Positions 9,001 through 15,527 of a stretch of DNA of 24,866 nucleotides are shown here, one piece after another. Each line of letters begins with the position of its first letter. Positions within the stretch are counted from its first letter, which is position 1. Under the pieces are notes generated by a model. It was not told the origin of the DNA. It saw only the letters and a program-made list of their open reading frames with translations, and searched no databases. The stretch spans positions 1-24,866 of the IMG/VR virus record IMGVR_UViG_3300006327_000011; one strand, written 5' to 3'. A program made the translations under genes and the position numbers. This DNA comes from a virus.

Positions 9001-12000
9001 AGGAACTACAATTACAGGAGTAGGAACTACATTTCCTAATGATTGTGTTCGTGGAACTTTTACTCATCATGACGACAGTACTACTACAATAACTGGATAT
9101 ACTAATGCCACATCAATTACAGTTGAAGATTCTAAAACAGTAGGTGCAGGTAACACATATTCAATGAGTTATAACCGAGCATTGACATGGGGTACAAACC
9201 GAGAAATTACATTATCAGCAGGTGGTACAGGAAATAAAACAGTTACAGTAACAGAAGAAGGACATTATTTAAGGTCAGGCGATAAAGTTAGTATTACAGG
9301 TTCTAATGCTAATCCAATTTTTAACGGAGTTTATCCTATTACTGTTTCAAATAATAGTACATATACTTACGTATTACCTGAAACTCCTGGAACAACTACA
9401 CCTCCAGGCGACCTTAGATCTAGACCCGTTGCTTCGGCGTGGTTAGCATCATCAAATGCAGTTTATCAAGATATTACTCCAAGAGGTAATAATGCCATAA
9501 TTGAAGTATCTGCAATAGCAATTGGAGCAATTCAAGCCATTGAGGTTTACGATTTTGGTGCAGGTTACTCTACTGTTCCTGCAGTTACTACTTCTGCGGG
9601 AGATAAGAATGCAGAACTTACCGCACACTTGGGGGCGTATGCAACATATCCAGGCTATTATAGTGGTACTAAAGGATTACTTAGTGGTGTTCCAAAACTT
9701 CAAGATAACAAATATTATCAGAACTTTTCTTATGTCTTAAAAACAGATTTCGATGTAAATGATTATCGTAATTCGGTAAAAAGATTAGTTCACCCATCCG
9801 GATTAGTAATGTTTGGTGAGTTAGCTATACGAAGTAAAGTTTCTGTTGAAATGTTTGATAAAGGTGAACGTAATGTAGAAACTGAAACTTCCGCTGGCGA
9901 TAAAAAATATCGTACTCTCGTTCTATCTTCTAATGCCGCTTCTATGAATGTCCAATTTTCTAATACTTATTGGAATAATGAAATAGAAATTTATACTAAT
10001 AAACATCCTTGGCATGCAATGGATGCAAGGATAGAAATAGGTGATGAAGTAAATATTCAATTAGAAAATTTTGAAGAGATTTCATCTATAGCAAGAACTA
10101 ATTCCACAATGTATGTGGTTACTTCAACATTACATGGATTACAAGCTGGTGATAAAATTAAGTGGACTGGAGATGAATCAGATCAACGATTTAATAATGA
10201 ATATACAGTTACTACTGTACCCACTACAAACACATATACTATTACTCCATCGCCAGATACGGGATCAGTAACATCTCAATCAATGTATGATGGAAATTTG
10301 TATATCACCTTAGAAGATCAAACTACTGGTAATACAATTCTCTTAGAGGATGGTGATGATTTGTTGATGGAGCCAACATCTTATTTGAAATCTTCAGTAA
10401 TTTCTTATGCAGATGTTTTCAGAACACAATCAACAAATTGGGATAATCCCTTTTCTGGAAATATTTTAAATGAGGATGGTACAGATATTCAAATGGAAAG
10501 AGGTGGAACTTATCTCTATCCAACATTACAATTTCCAGAAGAAGAAACAGGAACTATTTCCATTGATGTAAGTTTTAATAGTGATATTCTTCTTGAAGAT
10601 GATAATGGTACTTATGGGTGGGGATATCTCTTACACGAAGAGTCTGCCGGTCAAGGAAACGGCCCACAAAGATATATTTCTCTTGAAGAAGATACTCAAG
10701 GACCGGATCATCAATATGAAAGTATTCCGATTGTAGATACTCATATATTGGAGACTTGGTTTAATTCTACAAGAGCTCATCTAATTTCTGAGGATGGTCA
10801 AGATCGTTTTATGATGGAAGATGAATCGTTAGTGACCTTAGATATTGTTCCAATAACATTAGATAATAGTCTAGAAAAAGAATTTGATTTACGAATAATT
10901 TATAATGCAATAGTCACAGAAGATGGACATTATCTAATTGAAGAAAATAATACCTCAGGAAATAATTACATCAAGGTAGAAGATGATTATGGTTTAACTC
11001 AAAACAATTTATATTGTACAAAATTTAATCTTGTTGAAACTACCCATTGGCATCTAAGAATGGAGGACACATCTCATATCATATATGAAGATGAAACAAG
11101 AATGTTGTCTGAGGAAGATTATGTAAAAGCTCCTCTAGTAGAAGTCGAAACAGAACATTATGATACAATGGGGTATCATTTAAGAATGGAGAATGAAGAT
11201 TATCTTCAACATGAAGATGGTACATGGGCTATAATAGAGAAAAGTTCTGTAGCTGGTGGTAATCATGTTGAAACAATACAATATAATCTTTATGAAACAC
11301 AGTATTGGCATTTACTACAAGAAGATGGAATTACACACACTACTCTTGAAGATGAATCAGGAAGATTACTTACTGAAGACGCAAATATAAAAGCATCTGA
11401 TTTATTAATACCTCCAGTGAAAAACATATATGGTGTGGACACTATGGGGTGGCACATACTAATGGAGCCTGAAATTCCAGAACTTGAGAGGGTTGATATT
11501 GTATTAACAAATGTATTAGGTGATTTTGCCTTTGATGGATCAGATAGACCAGTTTATACTTTTTCAGGGGGTAGAGAATATCGTTTTAATATGGAACATT
11601 CTTCATTACGTCCTTCAGAAACACCAGGCGATTGGCATCCAATTAGATTTTCTACAACAAACAATGGTACTCATGGTGGAGGTACAGAATATACTACAGG
11701 CGTAACAGTTGTTGGAGAGCCGGGAACTTCAGGAGCTTATGTTTCATTTATACCACCAGAAGACACGAATATTGATATTTGGTATTATTGTCTTAATCAT
11801 AGTGGAATGGGAAATACTACTACAGCATCGAAAATTGTAACTTATAATACAGTTTATGCAGTAACTGCCGCAGGTGGAGCGTTTTTTATCGATGGAGTTT
11901 CTAGAGCATTAGTATCTATGACAGGCCAAAGAACATATCGTTTTGATTTGAGTGATGCATCGAACCGTCCTACAGAGGAGTCAGATTCTTGGCATCCCTT

Positions 12001-13762
12001 AAGGTTTTCCAAAACAAACAATGGTACTCATGGTGGAGGTACAGCATATACAGATGGAGTAGTAATAAATGGTGATCCTGGAACTTCTGGAGCTTATATT
12101 GAAATTAGACCATCAAACGATACTCAAAAACTTCATTACTATTGTGTTAATCATGCTGGAATGGGTTCAGAGATATTCATAGAGGCTAATATAATTGATG
12201 ATGTATATCTTGCAATGGAAGATGTTCATAAGGATTTGGGTAGTGTTAATAATTCAAGAATTCTACAAGATATTCAAGAAAATAAACCACCTGTTATTAC
12301 TAAAGAATATGTCACAGAAGAAGCACCAAGTGATATGCAAAGGTGGACTCCAGCAAACCATGAATTAGATTATATTGAAACTTGGCAAGATACAAAAGTT
12401 ACAAGAACTTTTGGTATGCAACCATTTAGACCACATTATGTTTCAAATTGGTCAGATGCTAATTTATATTATGTTGATGATAAATTTACACAAGAGGATG
12501 ATTCGGGTTTAATATTATTAGAGCATGGTATTACAGATCAAGATTATCTAATTCAAGAAGATTTTCCTGAAGTCAATCAAGATTTATTGAACCTACAAAG
12601 AGAAGAATTACATGGAATTTTATTAGAAGATGAACTTCAAACTTTAGGTACAGTCGATGGTAGAGCCTATGATTATCTTGCACAAGAAGATTGGACTATA
12701 CACACAGTAACAGTAACAAATCCTACTGGTGACCAAAATGTATTTGTTATTGATGGAATTGTACAACCACAATTAAGATTGGAACGTACAACACATCTTA
12801 GATTTGATGTGTCAGATTCAACAATGGCCGGACATCCTTTTAGACTTTCTACTACAGCTCATGGTTCACATGCTGGTGGAACAGAATTAACAGCTGGGGT
12901 AAACAAAATAGTTAATGGAACAGAAGGTCAAGCCGGTGCTTATGTTGAATTCTATTTAGAAGGTTCAGTTCCGGATTTATTGTATTATTATTGTACTGCA
13001 CATAATGGTATGGGAACGGGAGCTGGACATCCTACTAATGTTTACAAGAAAACGGGTACAGATTTAATATTACATGAAACATCTAAACCTTTTAATGAAG
13101 AGTATGGAGTAGACTATACTCCACAACAGGCTTGGGCAGTTCTTCCGTCTTATCGTTATAGTAGAATATTAACAAGACTAAAGGGTACAATTACATTTCC
13201 AGATGGGGGAACTACAGGAACAGGAGATGGATCTGAATTCTTAACTCAACTTAGTGTGGGGGAAGAATTTCAAACTGCAGATGAAAACATTATAGATGAA
13301 GAGACTGGTGGAGGTATATTATTAGAAACTGATGAAAGAATAGAACACGAAGAATTGCGTATTTTTCATGTACAAAATGAAGATCTCGCAGCCGATTTAA
13401 TGGGAATACAAATAAGAAACTTTCGATGGTTAATAACTACTGAAGATACAACAATCAGTGCTCATGGTAGTCACGCCGGAGTAACAGGAGAATATTCAAC
13501 TCCTGATTTTTCTTCAGAAACTTATTGGATTCTTACTGATGACACTAATCAAGCCCTTGTGGTTGGATTAGATCATGAAGTAGGACAAGTCGAACAAGAA
13601 TCCCCAGAATGGGAAAATATCAATATGCTCTGGGAAGATGGATCAAAAATGATTGTTACAGATCCACAAGCTTTTATTGTGTCAGCAATTAATAGTGACA
13701 CAGAATTAGTAGTTACAAGAAAACATTTAGGTGGTACTGATGATTCAGTCTACCAGTTGTAA
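6074..13762 (+). CDS. Giant mosaic baseplate/virion structural protein in the gp7 position
   Basis: This 2562-residue protein starts with GTG two bases after the gp6 stop, probably by translational coupling; no strong ribosome site is seen. The N-terminus (LPEFITNEHPKFKKFIEKYY, about residues 18-37) and a segment near 215-245 (GWLFRTLFAKEDIEFYYP) resemble the start of large structural proteins of marine T4-like phages. Glycine-rich beta modules (GGxxY...G) occur near residues 352-426, 696-721 and 1152-1188. Acidic 'LLEDG'-like repeats occur near 887-956, 1408-1800, 2136-2210 and 2404-2433. Three cupredoxin-like modules (residues about 1807-1919, 1921-2039, 2209-2320) have conserved His and C-x2-H-x2-M. 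Its position between gp6 and gp8 is that of T4 gp7 (1032 aa), but I see no direct sequence match to gp7, so that equivalence is inference. The many surface-type repeats suggest an outward-facing baseplate arm or adhesin-like extension. It contains few cysteines (nine by my reading), three of them in the copper-like motifs. Confidence 0.8.
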   Translation: MSEVKDKKDVSVLIETQLPEFITNEHPKFKKFIEKYYEFMESYQLYFGSTFTFNEPKLQDEDENFLAYEDGDRLQLESERDIVGNANLMFTVGETLTGANSGATAVVTGTKGNTIAFVKKTNEAVFTYNEKVTGSDSRSYGNLANGVSDGTFPKAAIDAYQTKAPAVAIRELVDSQDIDTSCEGLIDDAWKKEFYTNVPKTSVADRRQLLKRMKQVYRSKGNEASFGWLFRTLFAKEDIEFYYPKTDLLKMSDGEWSLDKSIKIVTSSANNINLFTGRKIVGSLSKCTAIVEKQITSFAGALQVTELTLSDVVQGVVDGELFYFKENEIVTSETDTDGLYADATVSGILQSVTVDVGGTNYIIGDEVHITGGGGQGARARVSAILDSVVEGIDVIDSGDGYAVGDVVGFINDGTGGSGAAAQINKIVSTGAILRNTDLVSAYAVKQLSAGDYSSTFLGHNANTHLYGNSSLIFSAAIKSASAKLYDNQGNYNATQHILAGDRIAKEVTVDTSGLTITQSVKTVTLSAGLSEEEKIDVVGGKLTYANANTTIITGFNANNVLTVRDTHNFGTGQTVTIEYASNTYWGTVISANTTAFLYSVGSYYRDNDIDALTVQNFVNDDNIIVYDTKFTKLGAAADGSGSDAHSMHNGITFQVGNTPATVTTNTFTMVDAHGASPDLELVCNGALNMTSVNVGAIDSFVLTSGGGKYESKPPVTIANNYTPTLGNALDVVGAPNSILNLNLHSFFGSTGLISQDGNVVTLTSDDAWPEANSGILTLIYANGVTDQVTEVTSNTVIRVSNEKLFGQGVGDNPDKETFTLTYMALANNITKNSLLYNDDYTARGRVLDFIDKAHIATTARPLTIENGNTSLRVDMLTTQDFGSTVENILLEEKDFHQDRYSHERLLLESDTAGSQDGGGGLFIIEDSVTWLQMEDDDLICNESDQSRFYSEDTSGERVTAYSNAASAYSTGTYAQSGTTITGVGTTFPNDCVRGTFTHHDDSTTTITGYTNATSITVEDSKTVGAGNTYSMSYNRALTWGTNREITLSAGGTGNKTVTVTEEGHYLRSGDKVSITGSNANPIFNGVYPITVSNNSTYTYVLPETPGTTTPPGDLRSRPVASAWLASSNAVYQDITPRGNNAIIEVSAIAIGAIQAIEVYDFGAGYSTVPAVTTSAGDKNAELTAHLGAYATYPGYYSGTKGLLSGVPKLQDNKYYQNFSYVLKTDFDVNDYRNSVKRLVHPSGLVMFGELAIRSKVSVEMFDKGERNVETETSAGDKKYRTLVLSSNAASMNVQFSNTYWNNEIEIYTNKHPWHAMDARIEIGDEVNIQLENFEEISSIARTNSTMYVVTSTLHGLQAGDKIKWTGDESDQRFNNEYTVTTVPTTNTYTITPSPDTGSVTSQSMYDGNLYITLEDQTTGNTILLEDGDDLLMEPTSYLKSSVISYADVFRTQSTNWDNPFSGNILNEDGTDIQMERGGTYLYPTLQFPEEETGTISIDVSFNSDILLEDDNGTYGWGYLLHEESAGQGNGPQRYISLEEDTQGPDHQYESIPIVDTHILETWFNSTRAHLISEDGQDRFMMEDESLVTLDIVPITLDNSLEKEFDLRIIYNAIVTEDGHYLIEENNTSGNNYIKVEDDYGLTQNNLYCTKFNLVETTHWHLRMEDTSHIIYEDETRMLSEEDYVKAPLVEVETEHYDTMGYHLRMENEDYLQHEDGTWAIIEKSSVAGGNHVETIQYNLYETQYWHLLQEDGITHTTLEDESGRLLTEDANIKASDLLIPPVKNIYGVDTMGWHILMEPEIPELERVDIVLTNVLGDFAFDGSDRPVYTFSGGREYRFNMEHSSLRPSETPGDWHPIRFSTTNNGTHGGGTEYTTGVTVVGEPGTSGAYVSFIPPEDTNIDIWYYCLNHSGMGNTTTASKIVTYNTVYAVTAAGGAFFIDGVSRALVSMTGQRTYRFDLSDASNRPTEESDSWHPLRFSKTNNGTHGGGTAYTDGVVINGDPGTSGAYIEIRPSNDTQKLHYYCVNHAGMGSEIFIEANIIDDVYLAMEDVHKDLGSVNNSRILQDIQENKPPVITKEYVTEEAPSDMQRWTPANHELDYIETWQDTKVTRTFGMQPFRPHYVSNWSDANLYYVDDKFTQEDDSGLILLEHGITDQDYLIQEDFPEVNQDLLNLQREELHGILLEDELQTLGTVDGRAYDYLAQEDWTIHTVTVTNPTGDQNVFVIDGIVQPQLRLERTTHLRFDVSDSTMAGHPFRLSTTAHGSHAGGTELTAGVNKIVNGTEGQAGAYVEFYLEGSVPDLLYYYCTAHNGMGTGAGHPTNVYKKTGTDLILHETSKPFNEEYGVDYTPQQAWAVLPSYRYSRILTRLKGTITFPDGGTTGTGDGSEFLTQLSVGEEFQTADENIIDEETGGGILLETDERIEHEELRIFHVQNEDLAADLMGIQIRNFRWLITTEDTTISAHGSHAGVTGEYSTPDFSSETYWILTDDTNQALVVGLDHEVGQVEQESPEWENINMLWEDGSKMIVTDPQAFIVSAINSDTELVVTRKHLGGTDDSVYQL
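10295..11490 (+). repeat. Acidic 'LLEDG' repeat region, including four 'WHLxxED' units
   Basis: Residues about 1408-1806 of the 2562-aa protein are dense with short motifs of hydrophobic residues followed by E-D/E-G/D, for example TILLEDGDDLLMEP, HLISEDGQDRFMMEDE, IVTEDGHYLIEEN and TTLEDESGRLLTEDAN. Within it, a longer unit beginning with aromatic-His-Leu/Ile-x-x-Glu recurs at His1660, His1702, His1746 and His1794 (spacing 42, 44 and 48 residues). The first and third units, and the second and fourth, resemble each other most (MGYHLRMEN and MGWHILMEP), so a two-unit block was probably duplicated. The pattern suggests stacked beta hairpins or a beta-solenoid; the function is unknown. Confidence 0.7.
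11492..11830 (+). repeat. Cupredoxin-like module 1 (within the 2562-aa protein)
   Basis: Residues about 1807-1919. A Greek-key-like beta pattern (YTFSGGREYRFNM) is followed by WHPIRFS with His1855, a Gly/Thr-rich turn (NNGTHGGGTEYTTGV), and WYYCLNHSGMG with Cys1906, His1909 and Met1912. The His...C-x2-H-x2-M arrangement is that of type 1 copper sites with the short amicyanin loop. Metal binding is inferred, not shown. Confidence 0.65.
11834..12190 (+). repeat. Cupredoxin-like module 2 (within the 2562-aa protein)
   Basis: Residues about 1921-2039, a tandem copy of module 1 offset by 119 residues. It has SWHPLRFS with His1974 and HYYCVNHAGMG with Cys2024, His2027 and Met2030. A 32-nt stretch is identical in the two modules (11656-11687 and 12013-12044), indicating a fairly recent duplication. 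Confidence 0.65.
12698..13030 (+). repeat. Cupredoxin-like module 3 (within the 2562-aa protein)
   Basis: Residues about 2209-2320, more divergent and separated from module 2 by about 170 residues of acidic-repeat sequence. It has GHPFRLS with His2254, HGSHAGGTEL, and YYYCTAHNGMG with Cys2307, His2310 and Met2313. All four candidate ligand positions are kept although the rest has drifted. Confidence 0.62.
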
Positions 13763-13782
13763 GATAGTAACTTGAAAAAAGA

Positions 13783-13790
13783 TATAAATA
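13783..13790 (+). promoter_or_regulatory. T4-type late promoter box TATAAATA before gp8
   Basis: An exact TATAAATA lies in the 89-nt gap between the 2562-aa gene and gp8, 61 nt before the gp8 ATG. In T4-like phages this -10 element is read by RNA polymerase carrying the phage late sigma factor gp55. The gap is the longest in the window and the box is correctly oriented. The motif alone is not rare in AT-rich DNA (a few per strand expected in this window), so the intergenic position is the main support. Confidence 0.75.
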
Positions 13791-13809
13791 TAACAATGAG
13801 GAATCATTA

Positions 13810-13838
13810 CAAATTTAAATTAATCTTGATAAAATTTG
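13810..13838 (+). promoter_or_regulatory. Inverted repeat next to the gp8 ribosome site
   Basis: CAAATTT (13810-13816) and AAATTTG (13832-13838) are perfect 7-nt inverted arms with a 15-nt loop. The right arm ends on the first G of the GGAGG ribosome site (13838-13842). The stem is AT-rich and weak, so an effect on translation is only possible, and it does not resemble a terminator because no U-tract follows. Confidence 0.3.
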
Positions 13839-13842
13839 GAGG
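13838..13842 (+). promoter_or_regulatory. Strong ribosome binding site of gp8
   Basis: GGAGG lies 9 nt before the ATG at 13852. It is the strongest ribosome site in the window and fixes the gp8 start; most other genes here have weaker sites or rely on coupling. Confidence 0.85.
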
Positions 13843-13851
13843 AAAAACAAA

Positions 13852-15501
13852 ATGCCTGCTATAGTAACCAATAAATTCAGGATTCACAACGCTAAACAGT
13901 TTGTAGAAGCTTTCGATGAAATTTCTGCAACTTCAGGCGCTGCGATTACTGATACTAACGGTGTACTTAATACTAATATGTACTTGTTTATTGGTAAAGT
14001 AACCGCGTGGGCTGATGATACAGCACCGCCCACACCTACTGATTCCGTTTCCAATACAGTCTACAATCACTGGAGAGACATGATTGCAGCTAAGAAAATT
14101 GGATCTACGGATGTCAGTCATGTCGCACCACGTTATAATTGGACTACTGGTTCAAACTATTTTGCATATACTCATGCAAATAACGCCTTGTTTGATCAAC
14201 AGTACTACGTGATGACAGATGACTATAACGTATACAAGTGTCTCGCCAACAACAACGCTGGTGGAACATCTACTACAAAACCTACTGGAACAGGAACAAC
14301 CATTATTTCAACTGCTGACAGTTATAAATGGAAGTTCATGTATCAGATCTCAGCCGCAAGAGCACTTAAGTTTGTAACACCTAGTTACATTCCTACTCAA
14401 AGAGTAAGGAAAGCAAATGGTGCAGTTGCGAATACTACCGATTCATCTTTTCAGTATGATGTTGAAATTGCAGCAAATACCTCAGGTAATGGTGCAATCG
14501 AAGTTATGCACGTAACCAATGGTGGAAGTGCATACACATTTGAGACTGGAACAGTTCAATCTGGTCATACAGAAACCACAACCACAGCTAAAATTACAGG
14601 TTCTGGTTTAGCAACAGACGCGATTGTAAATAACGATATTTACTTTACTTCTGATTCAGGAAGTGGAGTAACAGGAAAAGGTGGAACAATTACCGATTTT
14701 CAATCTGGTACAGGAGTTGTAACTTGGACACCTGCATTAGCAAGTGCCAACGTTCCTGCAGATGGAGATGGTTATTCTATCGGTCCTAAAATCGTAGTCA
14801 CTGGTGATGGACATGGAGCAAATGCTCGTTCAACTAACACCGCATCTGGTGTAATCGGTGATATCGTAATGGTCGCAGGTGGAAATAACTATGGTAATGC
14901 CGTAGCAACAATCGTTACAAACGCTGGTTCATCGGGAGCCGTTACACCAGTTATCGGCCCACGTGGCGGACATGGTGATGACGCAATTGAGGAACTTGGT
15001 GGTTTCTTTGTAATGGTTAACAGTAGATTAGAATACGGTGAATCTGGAAACTTTACTACAAACAATGATTTTCGAAAAATCGGTCTTCTAGCACAACCAT
15101 TATATGCAAATGGAGATGTTTGTACAGCATCTACGATTGATCAATGTATTACAGCTACAGTTCAATCTTGGAACAGTACAGCATTCGCAGAAGATGAACT
15201 TGTAACTGGAGCAAAATCTGGAGCAACTGGTAAAGTTGTTGACTTCAAGAATAATACAACCTTGAGGTTGATTGATGTTACAATGGGTTCAAATACCACT
15301 ACTGGATATGATTCCATCGCAGGATCGTTTCAAACAAATGAAACTATTACAGGAGCGGGTGGAGCATCAGCAAACACTAATGGTGTAGCCGGTGGTGATC
15401 TTGAGAAGTTCTCAGGTGATGTACTTTACATTGAGAATCGTTCACCAGTAACAAGAGCAGATGACCAAATAGAGGATGTTAAATTAATTATTGAATTCTA
15501 A
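13852..15501 (+). CDS. gp8: Baseplate wedge subunit gp8, enlarged
   Basis: Both ends match T4 gp8. Near the N-terminus are IVTNKFRIHNAKQF, NMYLFIGKVTAWADD, PPTPTDSV and HWRDMIAAKKIG, then VAPRYNWTTG, YVMTDDYNVYKCL and the Y-x-W-x-F-M-Y-x-I segment (YKWKFMYQIS). Near the C-terminus are SGDVLYIENRSPV and DDQIEDVKLIIEF, which parallel SGEMIYMENRPPI and MDQTEEINILFTF in T4. In T4, gp8 dimers sit at the periphery of each wedge and contact gp7, gp6 and gp10. At 549 residues it is far longer than T4 gp8 (334). The extra length lies between about residues 200 and 500 and holds glycine-rich beta modules (near 213-226 and 314-375) and VTGAKSGATGKVV-type modules. It has its own late promoter box and a strong ribosome site. 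Its GC is higher than its neighbours' (about 40% by hand count over 13861-14100), with more C-ending codons, consistent with strong expression. Confidence 0.88.
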   Translation: MPAIVTNKFRIHNAKQFVEAFDEISATSGAAITDTNGVLNTNMYLFIGKVTAWADDTAPPTPTDSVSNTVYNHWRDMIAAKKIGSTDVSHVAPRYNWTTGSNYFAYTHANNALFDQQYYVMTDDYNVYKCLANNNAGGTSTTKPTGTGTTIISTADSYKWKFMYQISAARALKFVTPSYIPTQRVRKANGAVANTTDSSFQYDVEIAANTSGNGAIEVMHVTNGGSAYTFETGTVQSGHTETTTTAKITGSGLATDAIVNNDIYFTSDSGSGVTGKGGTITDFQSGTGVVTWTPALASANVPADGDGYSIGPKIVVTGDGHGANARSTNTASGVIGDIVMVAGGNNYGNAVATIVTNAGSSGAVTPVIGPRGGHGDDAIEELGGFFVMVNSRLEYGESGNFTTNNDFRKIGLLAQPLYANGDVCTASTIDQCITATVQSWNSTAFAEDELVTGAKSGATGKVVDFKNNTTLRLIDVTMGSNTTTGYDSIAGSFQTNETITGAGGASANTNGVAGGDLEKFSGDVLYIENRSPVTRADDQIEDVKLIIEF

Positions 15502-15527
15502 TCATTTTATACTAGAGGATAGATTGA

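Noticed and set aside
14324-14331. TATAAATG inside gp8 as a late promoter
   Set aside because: One mismatch, fully inside coding sequence, and no start codon with a ribosome site at a suitable distance downstream.
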